NCBI GenBank assembly: GCA_938007995.1
Contig: CALLLW010000018.1
Span: 1-48,067 of the forward strand
Direction of reading: 5' to 3'
DNA from: an uncultured Granulosicoccaceae bacterium
GTDB lineage: Bacteria; Pseudomonadota; Gammaproteobacteria; Granulosicoccales; Granulosicoccaceae
Length of the DNA: 48,067 nucleotides
Every line of letters begins with the position of its first letter. Within the stretch, counting starts at the first letter, position 1. This document shows, piece after piece, positions 1-9,170 of the stretch. A program made the translations under genes and the position numbers. The notes beneath the pieces are model-generated. The model was not told the DNA's origin, did no database searches, and worked only from the letters and a program-made list of their open reading frames with translations.

Positions 1-213
1 CACTCCGGCCCTTTTCTTTGATTGACTGTTTTATGCAACTCAATCATGTCAAAGTTTAGTGCCGGGTGCACCTTCAGCCTTATGGGCCATTATTCAGCCG
101 CCACTTGTCGTGTTTTTACCCACAGATTCCTCTGAGGACCCAAATTTAATACGACTCACCACCTCTTTGACCCGGATTTGCGAGGTTGCTGGCCCAAGCC
201 GTGCAGTGATCCC

Positions 214-241
214 ACACACGCTATATTACACACGCTATATT
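214..241. repeat. 14-bp perfect tandem repeat, two copies, upstream of transporter gene
   Basis: Two adjacent identical copies of ACACACGCTATATT end 25 bp before the transporter start. Each copy contains TATATT, so the duplication may have doubled a -10 element. The rest of positions 1-266 holds nothing else I can support. Confidence 0.8.
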
Positions 242-266
242 AAACGAACCCGATTCCGGAAATTAT

Positions 267-1940
267 GTGAGCATTCTTTCGTTTCTTGTGGAGCTTACCG
301 GTGCGACCATGTTGTTGCTGTTTGCCGTTCGCATGGTGCGAACCGGCATCGAACGCACCTTCGGTGGGTCGTTCAGGCAATACGTAACGAGTGTTTCCAA
401 TCTGCCCACAGCAGCTGCCACCGGCTTGTTTATGGCGGTTATATTGCAAAGCTCTGCCGCCGTGGCTTTGCTGGCAGCCGGTTTTGCGGGGTCTGGTGCA
501 CTGACATTCGCCACCGGGGTTCCGCTGATTCTGGGCGCGGATCTCGGGTCCGCTCTGGTGATCCAGGTACTGTCTTTTGATTTGGAATGGCTGGTGCCTG
601 CTCTGCTTGCCGGTGGTGGCCTGATCTATACCAAGTCTGATCGACGCAAGCTCCGACAATTCGGCAGAATCCTTCTCGGCATTGCGTTTATGCTTATCTC
701 GCTCAGGTTTCTGCGCGAAACCATGATACCGATCCGGGAAAGTGGTTTTCTGCCGGCTATATCTGCCTACCTTGAGAGTGATTATCTGACCGCATTCACT
801 ATCGGTGCATTCCTGACTGTCTTTATGCATTCATCAGTGGCAACGATTCTTATGTGCGTGACGATTGTATCTATTGATGCACTGGCAGTCGGGGCGGCAA
901 TTGCCATGGTACTTGGCGCAAATCTCGGTTCCTCGGTGATACCGGTATGGCTGGGTCGTGGTATGAATGTACAGGCCCGCCGACTACCGATCGCCAGTTT
1001 GATCATCAGAGGCACTGGTGCATTGCTCACACTGTTAGTTATAAAGTGGGTCGGTTTGCCAAGCTGGCTGTTCAGCATGGGCAATGCGCAGTCACTGATC
1101 AACGTTCATATCCTGTTTAACTTCCTGCTGCTTATCACATTGCCTTTGTGCCGTTTTCTTGAAAAGCCCATGTTATTGCTGCTGCCGGATGAAAAAGAGG
1201 TCGAGACTTTTAATCCGGTGTTGCGTCCGGCTCTGGATAACAATGTACTGGATCAGCCACACCTCGCGATCACCTGTCTGCAGCGTGAGGTCTTACGCAT
1301 GGCACAGATCGTTGAGGGTATGGTGTCACCGGTCATGGAGCTTTATCACGAGTTCAATCTGGATAGAATGAAAGCCATCCGCGAGCAGGATCAACTGGTC
1401 AACAAAGCGCTGGATGACATCAGGCGCTATGTCGCTTCAATTCCCGGTTCTCTTATGACTGCTGAGCAGGCAGTAAAGGCGAGAGAACTAACAGAATATG
1501 CGATTGCTGTAGAGTCTGCCGGTGATATTGTTTGCAAGCAGCTACTGGTGCTTGCACAGGAAAAAGAGGAACAGGGAATCAGACTCTCGAAAGACGGTGG
1601 CGATGAGCTGACAAAAATGCATCAACAAGTATTGTCGAACCTGTCGCTCGCCATGAATCTGCTAGTCTCCGGCGATATGGAACATGCGCGACTGATGCTT
1701 GAAGAGAAAACCGAACTGGTACGGCAGGAACGCTCCAGTCGCAAAAAACATCTGAAACGCCTCAACAATGGATCTGTGGTGAGTTTTGATTCGAGCAACA
1801 TTCATCTGGAAACGCTGCGCGCTCTGAACGAGTTTAACGGGCGTATCACTTCTCTGGCCTATCCGATTCTAAAACGCGGTGGTCAATTGCTGGAAACACG
1901 TCTGATCGAAAACCTCACCGACGGTCACTCGAAGCCATAG
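267..1940 (+). CDS. Na+/phosphate cotransporter family protein with C-terminal PhoU-like domain
   Basis: A 557-residue inner-membrane protein of the Na/Pi-cotransporter II family, which takes up phosphate with sodium or exports it. The duplicated transport core is visible: QSSAA at residues 61-65 followed by GADLGSAL at 90-97, then the second copy MHSS at 187-190 followed by GANLGSSV at 217-224. About eight hydrophobic segments precede residue 300. From about 340 to 540 the protein is helical and charged, as expected of the cytoplasmic PhoU-like domain. The start is GTG; an ATG two bases earlier is followed at once by a stop. No phosphate genes adjoin it. Family assignment is firm; transport direction and exact ion are not. 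Confidence 0.88.
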   Translation: MSILSFLVELTGATMLLLFAVRMVRTGIERTFGGSFRQYVTSVSNLPTAAATGLFMAVILQSSAAVALLAAGFAGSGALTFATGVPLILGADLGSALVIQVLSFDLEWLVPALLAGGGLIYTKSDRRKLRQFGRILLGIAFMLISLRFLRETMIPIRESGFLPAISAYLESDYLTAFTIGAFLTVFMHSSVATILMCVTIVSIDALAVGAAIAMVLGANLGSSVIPVWLGRGMNVQARRLPIASLIIRGTGALLTLLVIKWVGLPSWLFSMGNAQSLINVHILFNFLLLITLPLCRFLEKPMLLLLPDEKEVETFNPVLRPALDNNVLDQPHLAITCLQREVLRMAQIVEGMVSPVMELYHEFNLDRMKAIREQDQLVNKALDDIRRYVASIPGSLMTAEQAVKARELTEYAIAVESAGDIVCKQLLVLAQEKEEQGIRLSKDGGDELTKMHQQVLSNLSLAMNLLVSGDMEHARLMLEEKTELVRQERSSRKKHLKRLNNGSVVSFDSSNIHLETLRALNEFNGRITSLAYPILKRGGQLLETRLIENLTDGHSKP

Positions 1941-2001
1941 AGGGGTCGGCAGGTGCTGCAAGACACTTGTTCGTTTGGCATTTTTCAACGTTCGATTATC
2001 T

Positions 2002-2061
2002 CCAATCAAAAATCCGCCAATTAAAAATCCACCCATCAAAAATTCATCCACCAAAAAGTGC
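2002..2061. repeat. Four 15-bp imperfect tandem repeats downstream of the transporter gene
   Basis: Units at 2002-2016, 2017-2031, 2032-2046 and 2047-2061 follow the pattern CCAATCAAAAATCCG with substitutions growing along the array. The array lies in the 190-bp gap between two plus-strand genes. On the other strand it reads as a repeated Gly-Gly-Phe-Leu-Ile pentapeptide, but no convincing gene carries it. Confidence 0.8.
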
Positions 2062-2130
2062 GACCTTCCCACAGCGCACTGAATAATGCAGACTGAACAT
2101 GTAACGAGGCATCTTCCACCTGAGTAACCG

Positions 2131-3102
2131 ATGAACGAACCCTCTCCACCGCTGCCGGATCAACCACCCGATCCGGATAACTGCAGCGCACAGGTATTGC
2201 GGGCACTGGACAGCATCGTATCAGTTCGTACACGTGTTCCTGAAACAGCGATGACCGCAGATACCCTCGGCATTGAACGTGAGGGCCACGGCATTGTAAT
2301 TAACGAGCAGGGGCTGGTACTCACCATTGGTTACATTGTTACCGAAGCAAACAGCGTCTGGCTGGTTGATCATCAGGACAGAACGATTCAGGGCTACGTG
2401 GTCGCCTATGATCAACAAAGTGGTTTTGGTCTGGTGCAGGCTCTGGGTAAAATTTCACTACCACCGGTTGCATTGGGTAAATCCAGAGAGCTTAAGGTGG
2501 GCAATAAAATGTTGCTGGCAGGCTGCGGTGGAGTCGAACAGGCGCAACAGACTCAGGTCACCGGTATTAATGAGTTCGCCGGTTATTGGGAATACCTGAT
2601 CGATGCGGCAATTTATACCGCGCCTGCGCATCCGTTCTGGAGCGGTGCCGCATTGATTGGAGAGGACGGCAAACTCTATGGCGTTGGTTCACTGGTGCTT
2701 CAAACCGAGTATGAAGATAACTCGGTCAAGAGCGCAAACATGGTGATACCGATCGATTTGCTGCCACCCATTCTTGATGAACTGATGCAGTTCGGTAAAC
2801 GTAATGCACCAGCCCGACCCTGGGTGGGATGGTTTACGCAGGAAGCACCCGGAGGACTGTCAATCGTCGGGCTGAGCGACAACGGGCCTGCAGAAGTAGC
2901 AGGCTTAGTCGCAGGCGATCTGATTAAAGCAATAGACGGTAGCAAAGTCAGCACACTGGCCGGGTTGTTTCGGGCGGTATGGTCTGCCGGCGATGCCGGT
3001 GTTGATATTTCAGTGGTTGTTGAGCGCGCCGGAAGCCTTCAGTCGATTGTAATTTCAACAGTTGATAGAAACGCTCTGTTGTATTCTGAAACGGTTCACT
3101 AA
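2131..3102 (+). CDS. HtrA/DegP-like trypsin-fold protein with PDZ domain, probably inactive as a protease
   Basis: 323 residues with the layout of HtrA proteins: a trypsin-like domain (about 25-220) and a PDZ domain (about 235-315, with AGLVAGDLIKAIDG). The family needs a His-Asp-Ser triad. Here the His position of the usual LTNNHVV motif is Tyr68 (LTIGYIV), the Asp position of DLALL is Gly98 (SGFGLVQ), and only the Ser equivalent remains (Ser171 in FWSGAAL). No signal peptide is apparent, so a cytoplasmic place is likely, which is unusual for this family. Start is ATG at 2131. Likely a scaffold or peptide-binding pseudo-protease; that function is inference. Confidence 0.75.
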   Translation: MNEPSPPLPDQPPDPDNCSAQVLRALDSIVSVRTRVPETAMTADTLGIEREGHGIVINEQGLVLTIGYIVTEANSVWLVDHQDRTIQGYVVAYDQQSGFGLVQALGKISLPPVALGKSRELKVGNKMLLAGCGGVEQAQQTQVTGINEFAGYWEYLIDAAIYTAPAHPFWSGAALIGEDGKLYGVGSLVLQTEYEDNSVKSANMVIPIDLLPPILDELMQFGKRNAPARPWVGWFTQEAPGGLSIVGLSDNGPAEVAGLVAGDLIKAIDGSKVSTLAGLFRAVWSAGDAGVDISVVVERAGSLQSIVISTVDRNALLYSETVH

Positions 3103-3133
3103 ACCTGGCAGAGCCGGTTTGACGTGCCGGTAA

Positions 3134-3175
3134 AACCATGGCAGATCAACCATAGCAGATGAACCATAGCAGATG
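3134..3175. repeat. Three 14-bp tandem repeats between convergent genes
   Basis: Units AACCATGGCAGATC, AACCATAGCAGATG and AACCATAGCAGATG follow directly on each other in the 83-bp gap after the HtrA-like gene. Confidence 0.8.
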
Positions 3176-3185
3176 GCACGAGTGC

Positions 3186-3485
3186 TCAGCCAAAAGCACG
3201 TAGAAACGTCAGGCTGGAACCACCTTCAGTAATTGACGCAAGACGTTCGTTTACCTGCCTGTTCTCTGGTGCTGCCAGATGAGCCTCAAAAGCGGCTTCA
3301 TCCGTGTAGATTTCGTACACCACGAATCGCGCAGGTGTGTCTGCTGTTTGATAGCACTCGAAAGTTTCATTGCCCGCCTCTGCGCGCACATGAACGGCAT
3401 AGTCAGCAAGCACTGCTTTCACCTGATCTTCACATCCGGTGATGGCGGTTAATTCGGCTATAAGTATTTTGCGTTTATCGGTCAC
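3186..3485 (-). CDS. Antibiotic biosynthesis monooxygenase (ABM) family small protein
   Basis: A 99-residue protein of the dimeric ferredoxin-like ABM fold (YgiN-type quinol monooxygenases and relatives). Recognised from the pattern of a short beta strand (ILIAELTA), a long helix (EDQVKAVLADYAVHV), then ECYQ, FVVYEIYTDEAAFEAH and a C-terminal strand SSLTFLRAF. Members act without cofactors on quinols or related phenolics, but substrates vary widely and none can be read here. Start is GTG at 3485. It is a lone gene converging on the HtrA-like gene and divergent from upp. Confidence 0.8.
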   Translation of the reverse strand: MTDKRKILIAELTAITGCEDQVKAVLADYAVHVRAEAGNETFECYQTADTPARFVVYEIYTDEAAFEAHLAAPENRQVNERLASITEGGSSLTFLRAFG

Positions 3486-3651
3486 AGACGACTCTCGCTT
3501 TTGGTATCACTCTCAAGTGTACTCGATGATAAACCATCGGGTTGAACTTACTCATACCGCAGCCGTTGCTAAACTATTCGATTAGCTGTGATGCAGGCGC
3601 TTTTTGGTGGCACAATACACCGATAGCTCGCAATACAGGAATGCCTGAAGC

Positions 3652-4290
3652 ATGAACAATGATCTGAAGATCGTGGTTGTCGACCATCCACTGCTACAAC
3701 ATAAAATGAGCCTGTTGCGTGAGAAGCAAACACCGGTTGCTATGTTTCGCAAATTGATTCGTGAGATATCGCTGTTGCTGTGCTACGAAGTAACACGCGA
3801 TCTGCCCCTCACTACCTACGCCATCGAAACTCCGGTGGCACCGATGGATGCACCGACTCTGGCTGGTAAAAAAGTCTGTTTTGTGTCTATTCTACGTGCC
3901 GGTAATGGTCTGCTGGACGGCATGATTGATTTAATCCCCGGTGCACGTGTCGGGCATGTGGGTCTGTATCGTGATGCGGAAACTCTGCAAGCTGTCGAGT
4001 ACTACTACAAAGTACCGCAGGATATCGGCGAGCGCCTTACCATTGTGGTTGATCCGATGCTGGCTACAGCGAATTCGGCTGTCGCTGCAGTACAGCGCTT
4101 GAAAGATGGTGGTGCAAAAAACATGAAGTTTCTTTCTTTACTGGCAGCACCTGAAGGTGTTCGTGCCTTCAACAAGGCCCACCCTGACGTGCCACTATAT
4201 ACCGGCGCTCTCGATTCACATTTAAATGAACACGGTTATATTGTGCCTGGGCTCGGTGATGCAGGTGACCGTATTTTTGGTACCAAGTAA
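3652..4290 (+). CDS. upp: Uracil phosphoribosyltransferase
   Basis: 212 residues, close to the 208 of the Escherichia coli enzyme. It makes UMP from uracil and PRPP in the cytoplasmic pyrimidine salvage pathway. Visible landmarks: N-terminal [14 protein letters not shown], the [12 protein letters not shown] segment, the PRPP-binding loop [12 protein letters not shown] (the common form is ATGGS or ATGNS, so this loop is slightly divergent) and the uracil-binding C-terminus [17 protein letters not shown]. Start is ATG at 3652. Monocistronic; no uracil permease gene lies beside it. Confidence 0.95.
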   Translation: MNNDLKIVVVDHPLLQHKMSLLREKQTPVAMFRKLIREISLLLCYEVTRDLPLTTYAIETPVAPMDAPTLAGKKVCFVSILRAGNGLLDGMIDLIPGARVGHVGLYRDAETLQAVEYYYKVPQDIGERLTIVVDPMLATANSAVAAVQRLKDGGAKNMKFLSLLAAPEGVRAFNKAHPDVPLYTGALDSHLNEHGYIVPGLGDAGDRIFGTK

Positions 4291-4313
4291 GCTTACAGAT
4301 AAGGGTTGCCGGC

Positions 4314-4355
4314 GACTCTGGTTATACAGAGATAGACTCTGGTTTTACAGAGTTA
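4314..4355. repeat. Two 21-bp tandem repeats after upp
   Basis: The units start at 4314 and 4335 and differ at a few positions. Each contains a small inverted repeat, CTCTG then CAGAG, so each copy could form a weak hairpin downstream of upp. Confidence 0.75.
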
Positions 4356-4397
4356 AATGATGCTTTTTATTGTCAGCTATTATGATAAGTGGCCTGA

Positions 4398-4421
4398 CAC
4401 TGCCCGCATTACCAGGCAGTG
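4398..4421. terminator. Possible bidirectional hairpin between upp and the thiolase gene
   Basis: CACTGCC (4398-4404) and GGCAGTG (4415-4421) form a perfect 7-bp stem with a 10-nt loop between two convergent genes. There is no clear U-run on either side, so termination is inferred from position only. Confidence 0.4.
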
Positions 4422-4443
4422 CCATCATTCAACACAGTCAAAA

Positions 4444-5619
4444 CTAAACCCGTTCAAAACACATCGCGATTCCCATGCCGCCGCCAATACACAAGGTGGC
4501 AAGTCCGCGCCTGGCTTCACGACGCTGCATTTCATATAACAGGGTTGTCGCCACCCGGGTACCAGATGCACCAATCGGATGGCCGAGCGCGATGGCACCG
4601 CCATTGACGTTTACAATAGACGCATCCCATTGCATGGTTTGATTGACTGCACAGGCTTGTGCAGCAAACGCTTCATTAGCTTCTACAAGATCAAGCTGGT
4701 CTACTGTCCATCCGGCTTTGGCCAATGCCGCCTGACTGGCTGGTATCGGACCGGTTCCCATAATGCTCGGGTCGACACCGGCAGTGGCCCAGCCGGCTAT
4801 TCGTGCCAGTGGCACAATGCCCTGTTTTTCTGCCTGCTCTTCACTCATCAGTACCATCGCAGCTGCACCATCATTGATACCTGATGCGTTACCAGCGGTT
4901 ACAGTCCCCTGCTTGTCAAACGCCGGCCTTAACTTCCCTAATGAATCTTTTGTTGTTCCGTGCCTGGGGTATTCATCGTCTTCAACCTGATGGGTATCTT
5001 TTCGGGTTTTTACTTCAACCGCGACGATTTCATCTTTAAACCTGCCAGCCAGTTGTGCTGCTTCGGCTTTTTGTTGCGAGGCTTCAGCAAATGCATCCTG
5101 CTGATCGCGATCAATATTGAATTCTTTGGCGACATTCTCAGCGGTAGTGCCCATGTGATAGCCGTTGAATGCATCCCACAAGCCGTCTTTGATCATGGTA
5201 TCCACGTAAGCCATGTCACCCATTTTTTGTCCGTTGCGCAAATGCGCACAATGCGTTGAAAGACTCATGGACTCCTGACCGCCTGCTACGACGACATTGC
5301 TGTCACCACAGGCAATCGCCTGATAACCAAGCGCCAGTGAGCGCAATCCGGAACCACAGACCTGGTTGATGGTAAGCGCGGTGCGCTCCACTGGAATACC
5401 AGCCGCTACTGCCGCCTGCCGGGCCGGATTCTGTCCACTGCCAGCGCACAAAACCTGCCCCATGATCACTTCGTCAACAGTTTCAGCAGAGACAGAAGCA
5501 CGGGCCAGCGCTTCAGTGATGGAAATTTGACCAAGTGTTGTCGCAGGTATGCTGGAAAGTGCACCGTTAAACGCACCAATGGGTGTTCTCGCCGCAGCAG
5601 CGATAACGACATTTTTCAT
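4444..5619 (-). CDS. Acetyl-CoA acetyltransferase (thiolase)
   Basis: 391 residues, the usual thiolase length. It condenses two acetyl-CoA to acetoacetyl-CoA or runs the reverse step in fatty-acid or ketone-body breakdown. The catalytic set is complete: nucleophilic Cys88 in NQVCGSG, His347 in GHPIGASG, and Cys377 in CIGGGMG. The start is taken at ATG 5619 ([13 protein letters not shown]), where family similarity begins; a longer in-frame start at 5697 would add 26 residues with no family character. The nearest upstream gene on the same strand is the 2OG oxygenase, 92 bp away. No phaB or phaC is near, so a role in polyhydroxybutyrate synthesis cannot be claimed. Confidence 0.93.
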   Translation of the reverse strand: MKNVVIAAAARTPIGAFNGALSSIPATTLGQISITEALARASVSAETVDEVIMGQVLCAGSGQNPARQAAVAAGIPVERTALTINQVCGSGLRSLALGYQAIACGDSNVVVAGGQESMSLSTHCAHLRNGQKMGDMAYVDTMIKDGLWDAFNGYHMGTTAENVAKEFNIDRDQQDAFAEASQQKAEAAQLAGRFKDEIVAVEVKTRKDTHQVEDDEYPRHGTTKDSLGKLRPAFDKQGTVTAGNASGINDGAAAMVLMSEEQAEKQGIVPLARIAGWATAGVDPSIMGTGPIPASQAALAKAGWTVDQLDLVEANEAFAAQACAVNQTMQWDASIVNVNGGAIALGHPIGASGTRVATTLLYEMQRREARRGLATLCIGGGMGIAMCFERV

Positions 5620-5711
5620 AGAGAGCACTCGAGTTTGGAAGCAACAATGATTAGCAGGCCACTCTATAACGAGCCACTTCGCTGTTGCAAGCGGCACACT
5701 CAGGCACGGGG

Positions 5712-6644
5712 TCAGGATGTCTTTTGATGCAGGTAGGTTTCATCGTAGCGTTTACGTAAGTGATCGCCTGCCAGTATTACTTTGCTGCCGGCATTGTCCG
5801 GTGCCACGTTTACATCGTGTCGGGGGTTAAAAAACAACGGTGCTGACAATCGCTCATGCTTATCACCCAAAACCCGATGCGGTGTTGCCACCACCCTGCC
5901 TGCGCTCCAGGTCTGCAGCATCTCACCAAAGTTAACCACAAACTCCCCCGGAGGCACACACACCGGCTGCCAGCTGCCATCACGCATTTTTACCTCAAGA
6001 CCCGGCGTGCCGTCGGTGGCCAGCAGAGTCAGGCAACCGTAGTCAGTATGTTCAGCAATGCCAGCATCTTTATCGGTGGCGTCTGCCGGTCTTACCGGAT
6101 AATAGTTGCCGCGTAGCAAAGCCATTGGTTTGTCAAAAGCGGTTTTAAAGTAGTCCGGATCTTGATTTAAAGAGACAGAAATCGCGCAGAGTAAATCCAG
6201 TGCTACCGTGCATGCGTGTTGATAATAACTCTGCACACAAGCTTGAAAATCCTGTGGTGCTACTGGCCATAAATTGGGTGCATAGTAGGTCAGCTTTGTT
6301 AGCGGATCAGTTGCCGGCAATTCCATACCACAGTCGAAGACCTGTTTATAATCGGGGTTCGCATCGCCTGATACCTGCTCCGCGCCAGATCTGCCCCAGC
6401 CACGGTTAGACCGGGTGTTTGCCATATCGACAGTTGCTTTTATATCATCTGGCAAGGCGAAGAATTCCCGGTACATCGCCAACAATCCATTGACCTGATC
6501 TGCATTGATACTGGTATTGTAGATCGTCATAAAGCCGATATCAGTGGCTGCAGTGCGAACTGCAGACAAAGACGCTTCATATTGCTCGTGATTCGGGTCA
6601 AACAACGCAACAGCATTTATAGAAGGGATCGGATTATCTGACAC
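5712..6644 (-). CDS. Isopenicillin-N-synthase-family 2-oxoglutarate/Fe(II) oxygenase
   Basis: 310 residues. The N-terminal DIOX_N region (about 8-130) is followed by the double-stranded beta-helix oxygenase domain. The iron ligands are His199 and Asp201 (HTDYG) and His256 (ATPHRVL), with the co-substrate Arg265-x-Ser267 pair (RLS). Such enzymes oxidise small molecules, giving hydroxylation, ring closure or ethylene formation; the substrate cannot be told from sequence. Start is ATG 6644. The thiolase gene follows on the same strand after 92 bp, but a functional link is not evident. Confidence 0.88.
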   Translation of the reverse strand: MSDNPIPSINAVALFDPNHEQYEASLSAVRTAATDIGFMTIYNTSINADQVNGLLAMYREFFALPDDIKATVDMANTRSNRGWGRSGAEQVSGDANPDYKQVFDCGMELPATDPLTKLTYYAPNLWPVAPQDFQACVQSYYQHACTVALDLLCAISVSLNQDPDYFKTAFDKPMALLRGNYYPVRPADATDKDAGIAEHTDYGCLTLLATDGTPGLEVKMRDGSWQPVCVPPGEFVVNFGEMLQTWSAGRVVATPHRVLGDKHERLSAPLFFNPRHDVNVAPDNAGSKVILAGDHLRKRYDETYLHQKTS

Positions 6645-6856
6645 GGGGCTCTGTTCCTGTTTTCATAGCAACTGATCAACAAGGCAGCCGATTACTGAAG
6701 CAAACCGGCATGTCTGTATTGTACCGACCGACACCCATAGTACGGCAGAGCCAATCGACTGAATGGCGCGATTGGTAAATCAAAAGGTAGGAATCCGGTA
6801 AGTTAGCCATTAATCTGTTTTGAACCCCAATCAGTTCTACACCAGGAAAATCCAGC

Positions 6857-7486
6857 ATGATCGATCTTTACACATGGACTACTCCGAACGGCCGCAAGGT
6901 TTCCATACTGCTTGAAGAGTTGGGAATCGACTACCAGGTGCACTCGATTGATATCACCAAAGATGAACAATTTGCTGCGGACTTTCTGGCGATAGCGCCA
7001 AATAACCGGATTCCGGCAATTGTTGATCATGACACCGGCGTGAAGATGATGGAGTCAGGAGCCATCATGCAATATCTCGCTGAAAAAACCGGTCAGTTTC
7101 TCTCAAGCGACAATGACATCCGCTGGAAAACCATAGAGTGGTTGAACTGGCAAATGGGTGGGCTGGGTCCGATGGCAGGTCAGACACACCATTTCGTCAA
7201 ATACAACGCCGGCAAATCACAGTACGCCGAGGAGCGGTATCAAAACGAAACCAAACGCCTGTACATCGTGCTAGAGAAGCGGCTTGAGGGGCGCGAATAT
7301 ATCGCCGACAGCTACTCGATTGCCGATATGGCTTGCTGGCCATGGATCTCTCGTTTTGAATGGCAGGGTATTGACTTGAGTGAATATAAAAATCTCACGC
7401 GCTGGTACAAATCCATTGCAGCCCGACCCGCTGTGCAACGGGGATATCAAGTGCCGAAATTTACAACAGAAATTCCGATGCCCTGA
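6857..7486 (+). CDS. Glutathione S-transferase family protein, YfcG/Nu-class-like
   Basis: 209 residues with an N-terminal thioredoxin-like domain (1-80) and an all-helical C-terminal domain (about 88-205). The N-terminus MIDLYTWTTPNGRKVSILLEE matches the Nu-class pattern, where the Thr-Pro-Asn stretch contacts glutathione instead of a catalytic Tyr or Ser. NNRIPAIVDHD carries the cis-proline and the MESGAI motif follows. Escherichia coli YfcG acts as a glutathione-dependent disulfide-bond reductase, which is the best guess here. Start is ATG 6857. Convergent with the pseudogene to its right. Confidence 0.85.
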   Translation: MIDLYTWTTPNGRKVSILLEELGIDYQVHSIDITKDEQFAADFLAIAPNNRIPAIVDHDTGVKMMESGAIMQYLAEKTGQFLSSDNDIRWKTIEWLNWQMGGLGPMAGQTHHFVKYNAGKSQYAEERYQNETKRLYIVLEKRLEGREYIADSYSIADMACWPWISRFEWQGIDLSEYKNLTRWYKSIAARPAVQRGYQVPKFTTEIPMP

Positions 7487-7559
7487 TTATTAAAGATCTC
7501 TACCCACGTGTTAGCTGCAGATAACCGTCCAGGTTTTCTGCCGAAGATCATAAGCGACA

Positions 7560-7587
7560 GGTGATGCGACAGATACACCGCATCACC
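7560..7587. terminator. Hairpin between the GST gene and the pseudogene
   Basis: GGTGATGCG (7560-7568) and CGCATCACC (7579-7587) form a perfect 9-bp stem with a 10-nt loop in the 160-bp gap between convergent genes. No U-run follows, so it may be a bidirectional or Rho-assisted stop. Confidence 0.5.
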
Positions 7588-7646
7588 CCGCCCCGCAATC
7601 TGCAGCGTAACTGGCTGCAGATTATTTCGTTTTACTTAATTGCTGT

Positions 7647-8722
7647 TTAAGCCGGTACCGGCTCGCTGTTTTTTGCAAGCCAGCCATCGACCCGTTTCAC
7701 GATAGCATCCACCTCCTGATGCTGCATGCCTTTTATGCCTGCAAGCGTTTTTACCACCTTGTCTACCCGTTCGATATTCTTCGCACCAGCGGCAAGCGCT
7801 CTGGCCGCTGACGAAGGCTTCAACAGGCCGTTGGCTGCGTTGGCATACTTTTCAAACGGCACCAGATCAGACTCGCTGGCACCGTAGCTAATGCAAAGCT
7901 CACCTACCCAGTCATAGAAATTTTTTGAAGCTGCGATATCGCTATGTACTGCATCTTTGATTGCCCGCATCTGATCATCACCAACGCAGCGGTAGTTGCC
8001 CGCTATAAGCATCAGCCATTTAGCCAGTGGTACATACACGCTGTCGTGCACCTTTAATTTAACAGGCAACTCAATGGACGAACCTTTGTTGTCGTATCGA
8101 ATGTTTTCTATGTCGCTTTGCAACTGATGCAGCATTTTAGTGTGTGATTCGGATTCGAAGCTGCCACCTTGAAGTTGGTTGGCAGTCCCACCTGAAGCAC
8201 ATTGACGGGCTCATCAGGTGGCCTGAACGCCTGGGGATCAGGGCTGGCGAGAGTCATTAATTTCGGGTCAAAAGCACTCCAGACTTGCGGGTCTGTATAA
8301 GCGGCTTTTACATCCTCTGCCTTTACTCCCGGAAGCCTCGCCAGATAGGGCATGGGTGGCATGTTCATTATTGACAAACACGGCAGGCCGGAACGTGCGA
8401 CTTTCTGCATAAGATTCTTAACTGCAGGAACCGAGTATTGAGGCTCCTGCATCGCGAGCACAACCAGATCGTAATCACCCGGCTCAGCAGCGTCAGCAGA
8501 ACATGCAGAAATATTTCCCTAAAGAGTCGTTGACTTGAGTTCTACCGGAGTATCCAGGCCGCGAACCGGCAGGCGGATCAGCGTGCCCTCGCTATTGATC
8601 AGATGCTCTTCTTCTGGCAGACAAACCATGGTGGTGTTGTGCCCGGCAAGTGCGAGCTTTGTGGCAAACAACGAGCCGTAAGATGCACCGAGCATAAGTA
8701 TGTTTACTGAAGTTTTCGCCAT
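7647..8722 (-). pseudogene. Ketopantoate-reductase-family (ApbA/PanE-like) gene broken by a stop and a frameshift
   Basis: Three consecutive fragments read as one protein. The first (8722-8519) has a Rossmann start, NILMLGASYGSLFATKLA. An in-frame TAG at 8521-8519 ends it, yet the same frame continues at once through DYDLVVLAMQEPQY, SIMNMPPMPYL and DPQAFRPP. Near 8160 the frame shifts: after LPTNFKVA the family-like continuation FESESHTKMLHQL is in another frame, consistent with loss of one base. The rest runs to 7647 with no further damage. The lesions are few and the flanking code is well preserved, so inactivation is recent or these are sequencing errors. The intact gene would encode about 358 residues, an NAD(P)-dependent dehydrogenase of unknown substrate. 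Confidence 0.82.
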
Positions 8723-8733
8723 TGCAGAGTCCC

Positions 8734-8755
8734 GAAGAAAATTAGAAGAAAGTTA
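8734..8755. repeat. Two 11-bp tandem repeats before the pseudogene start
   Basis: GAAGAAAATTA (8734-8744) is followed by GAAGAAAGTTA (8745-8755), one mismatch. The pair sits just upstream of the pseudogene ATG at 8722, where its ribosome binding site should be. Confidence 0.65.
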
Positions 8756-9170
8756 AAAGTGTTGCTTACTCATTTTGTAGGAGCGTTCGTTCTTACCTGT
8801 TAAACCCTGCCGCCAATCCCGACTTAATAAAGTATTGGCTAAAATATTCGCTTGAGTATTGACAAAAGTTTTGGCTGCGCTATCCGGCCGTGGTGAGTAA
8901 TAAGACATTTTTTTCCGTCAATCACTACGATCGGAGCTTCAGTTCTAAGTTCACACGGTCAGTACCGACCCCACCTCTGCAGCTGGTCTTCACTTGCCAA
9001 AACCATCATTTTGTGCCCGGCATTAAGCCTGCAATGGTGTAGATGTGCCGGCTCCATGCGTCGCAGGTCACGTTTATGCAAAAGCTCACGGGCCAGCGTG
9101 GCTGATAGCCAGTGAACATGACGTAGATGCTTGCCAAACGGGCCAGACGGGAAAACAGACAAATTCCACA
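8756..9170. other. Non-coding stretch, nothing supportable
   Basis: This gap lies between the pseudogene and the PhoD-like gene, which diverge. It is AT-rich near 8820-8930. Short open frames exist on both strands but show no family resemblance and no ribosome binding sites. I see no RNA gene, hairpin or palindrome worth naming. Confidence 0.5.

Noticed and set aside
1869..2072. Minus-strand open frame with repeated Gly-Gly-Phe-Leu-Ile units
   Set aside because: It overlaps the end of the transporter gene and is only the translation of the 15-bp tandem repeats; no ribosome binding site or family likeness.
8519..8521. In-frame TAG as a possible recoded codon
   Set aside because: No pyrrolysine system is expected in such an organism, and the separate frameshift near 8160 points to ordinary gene decay.
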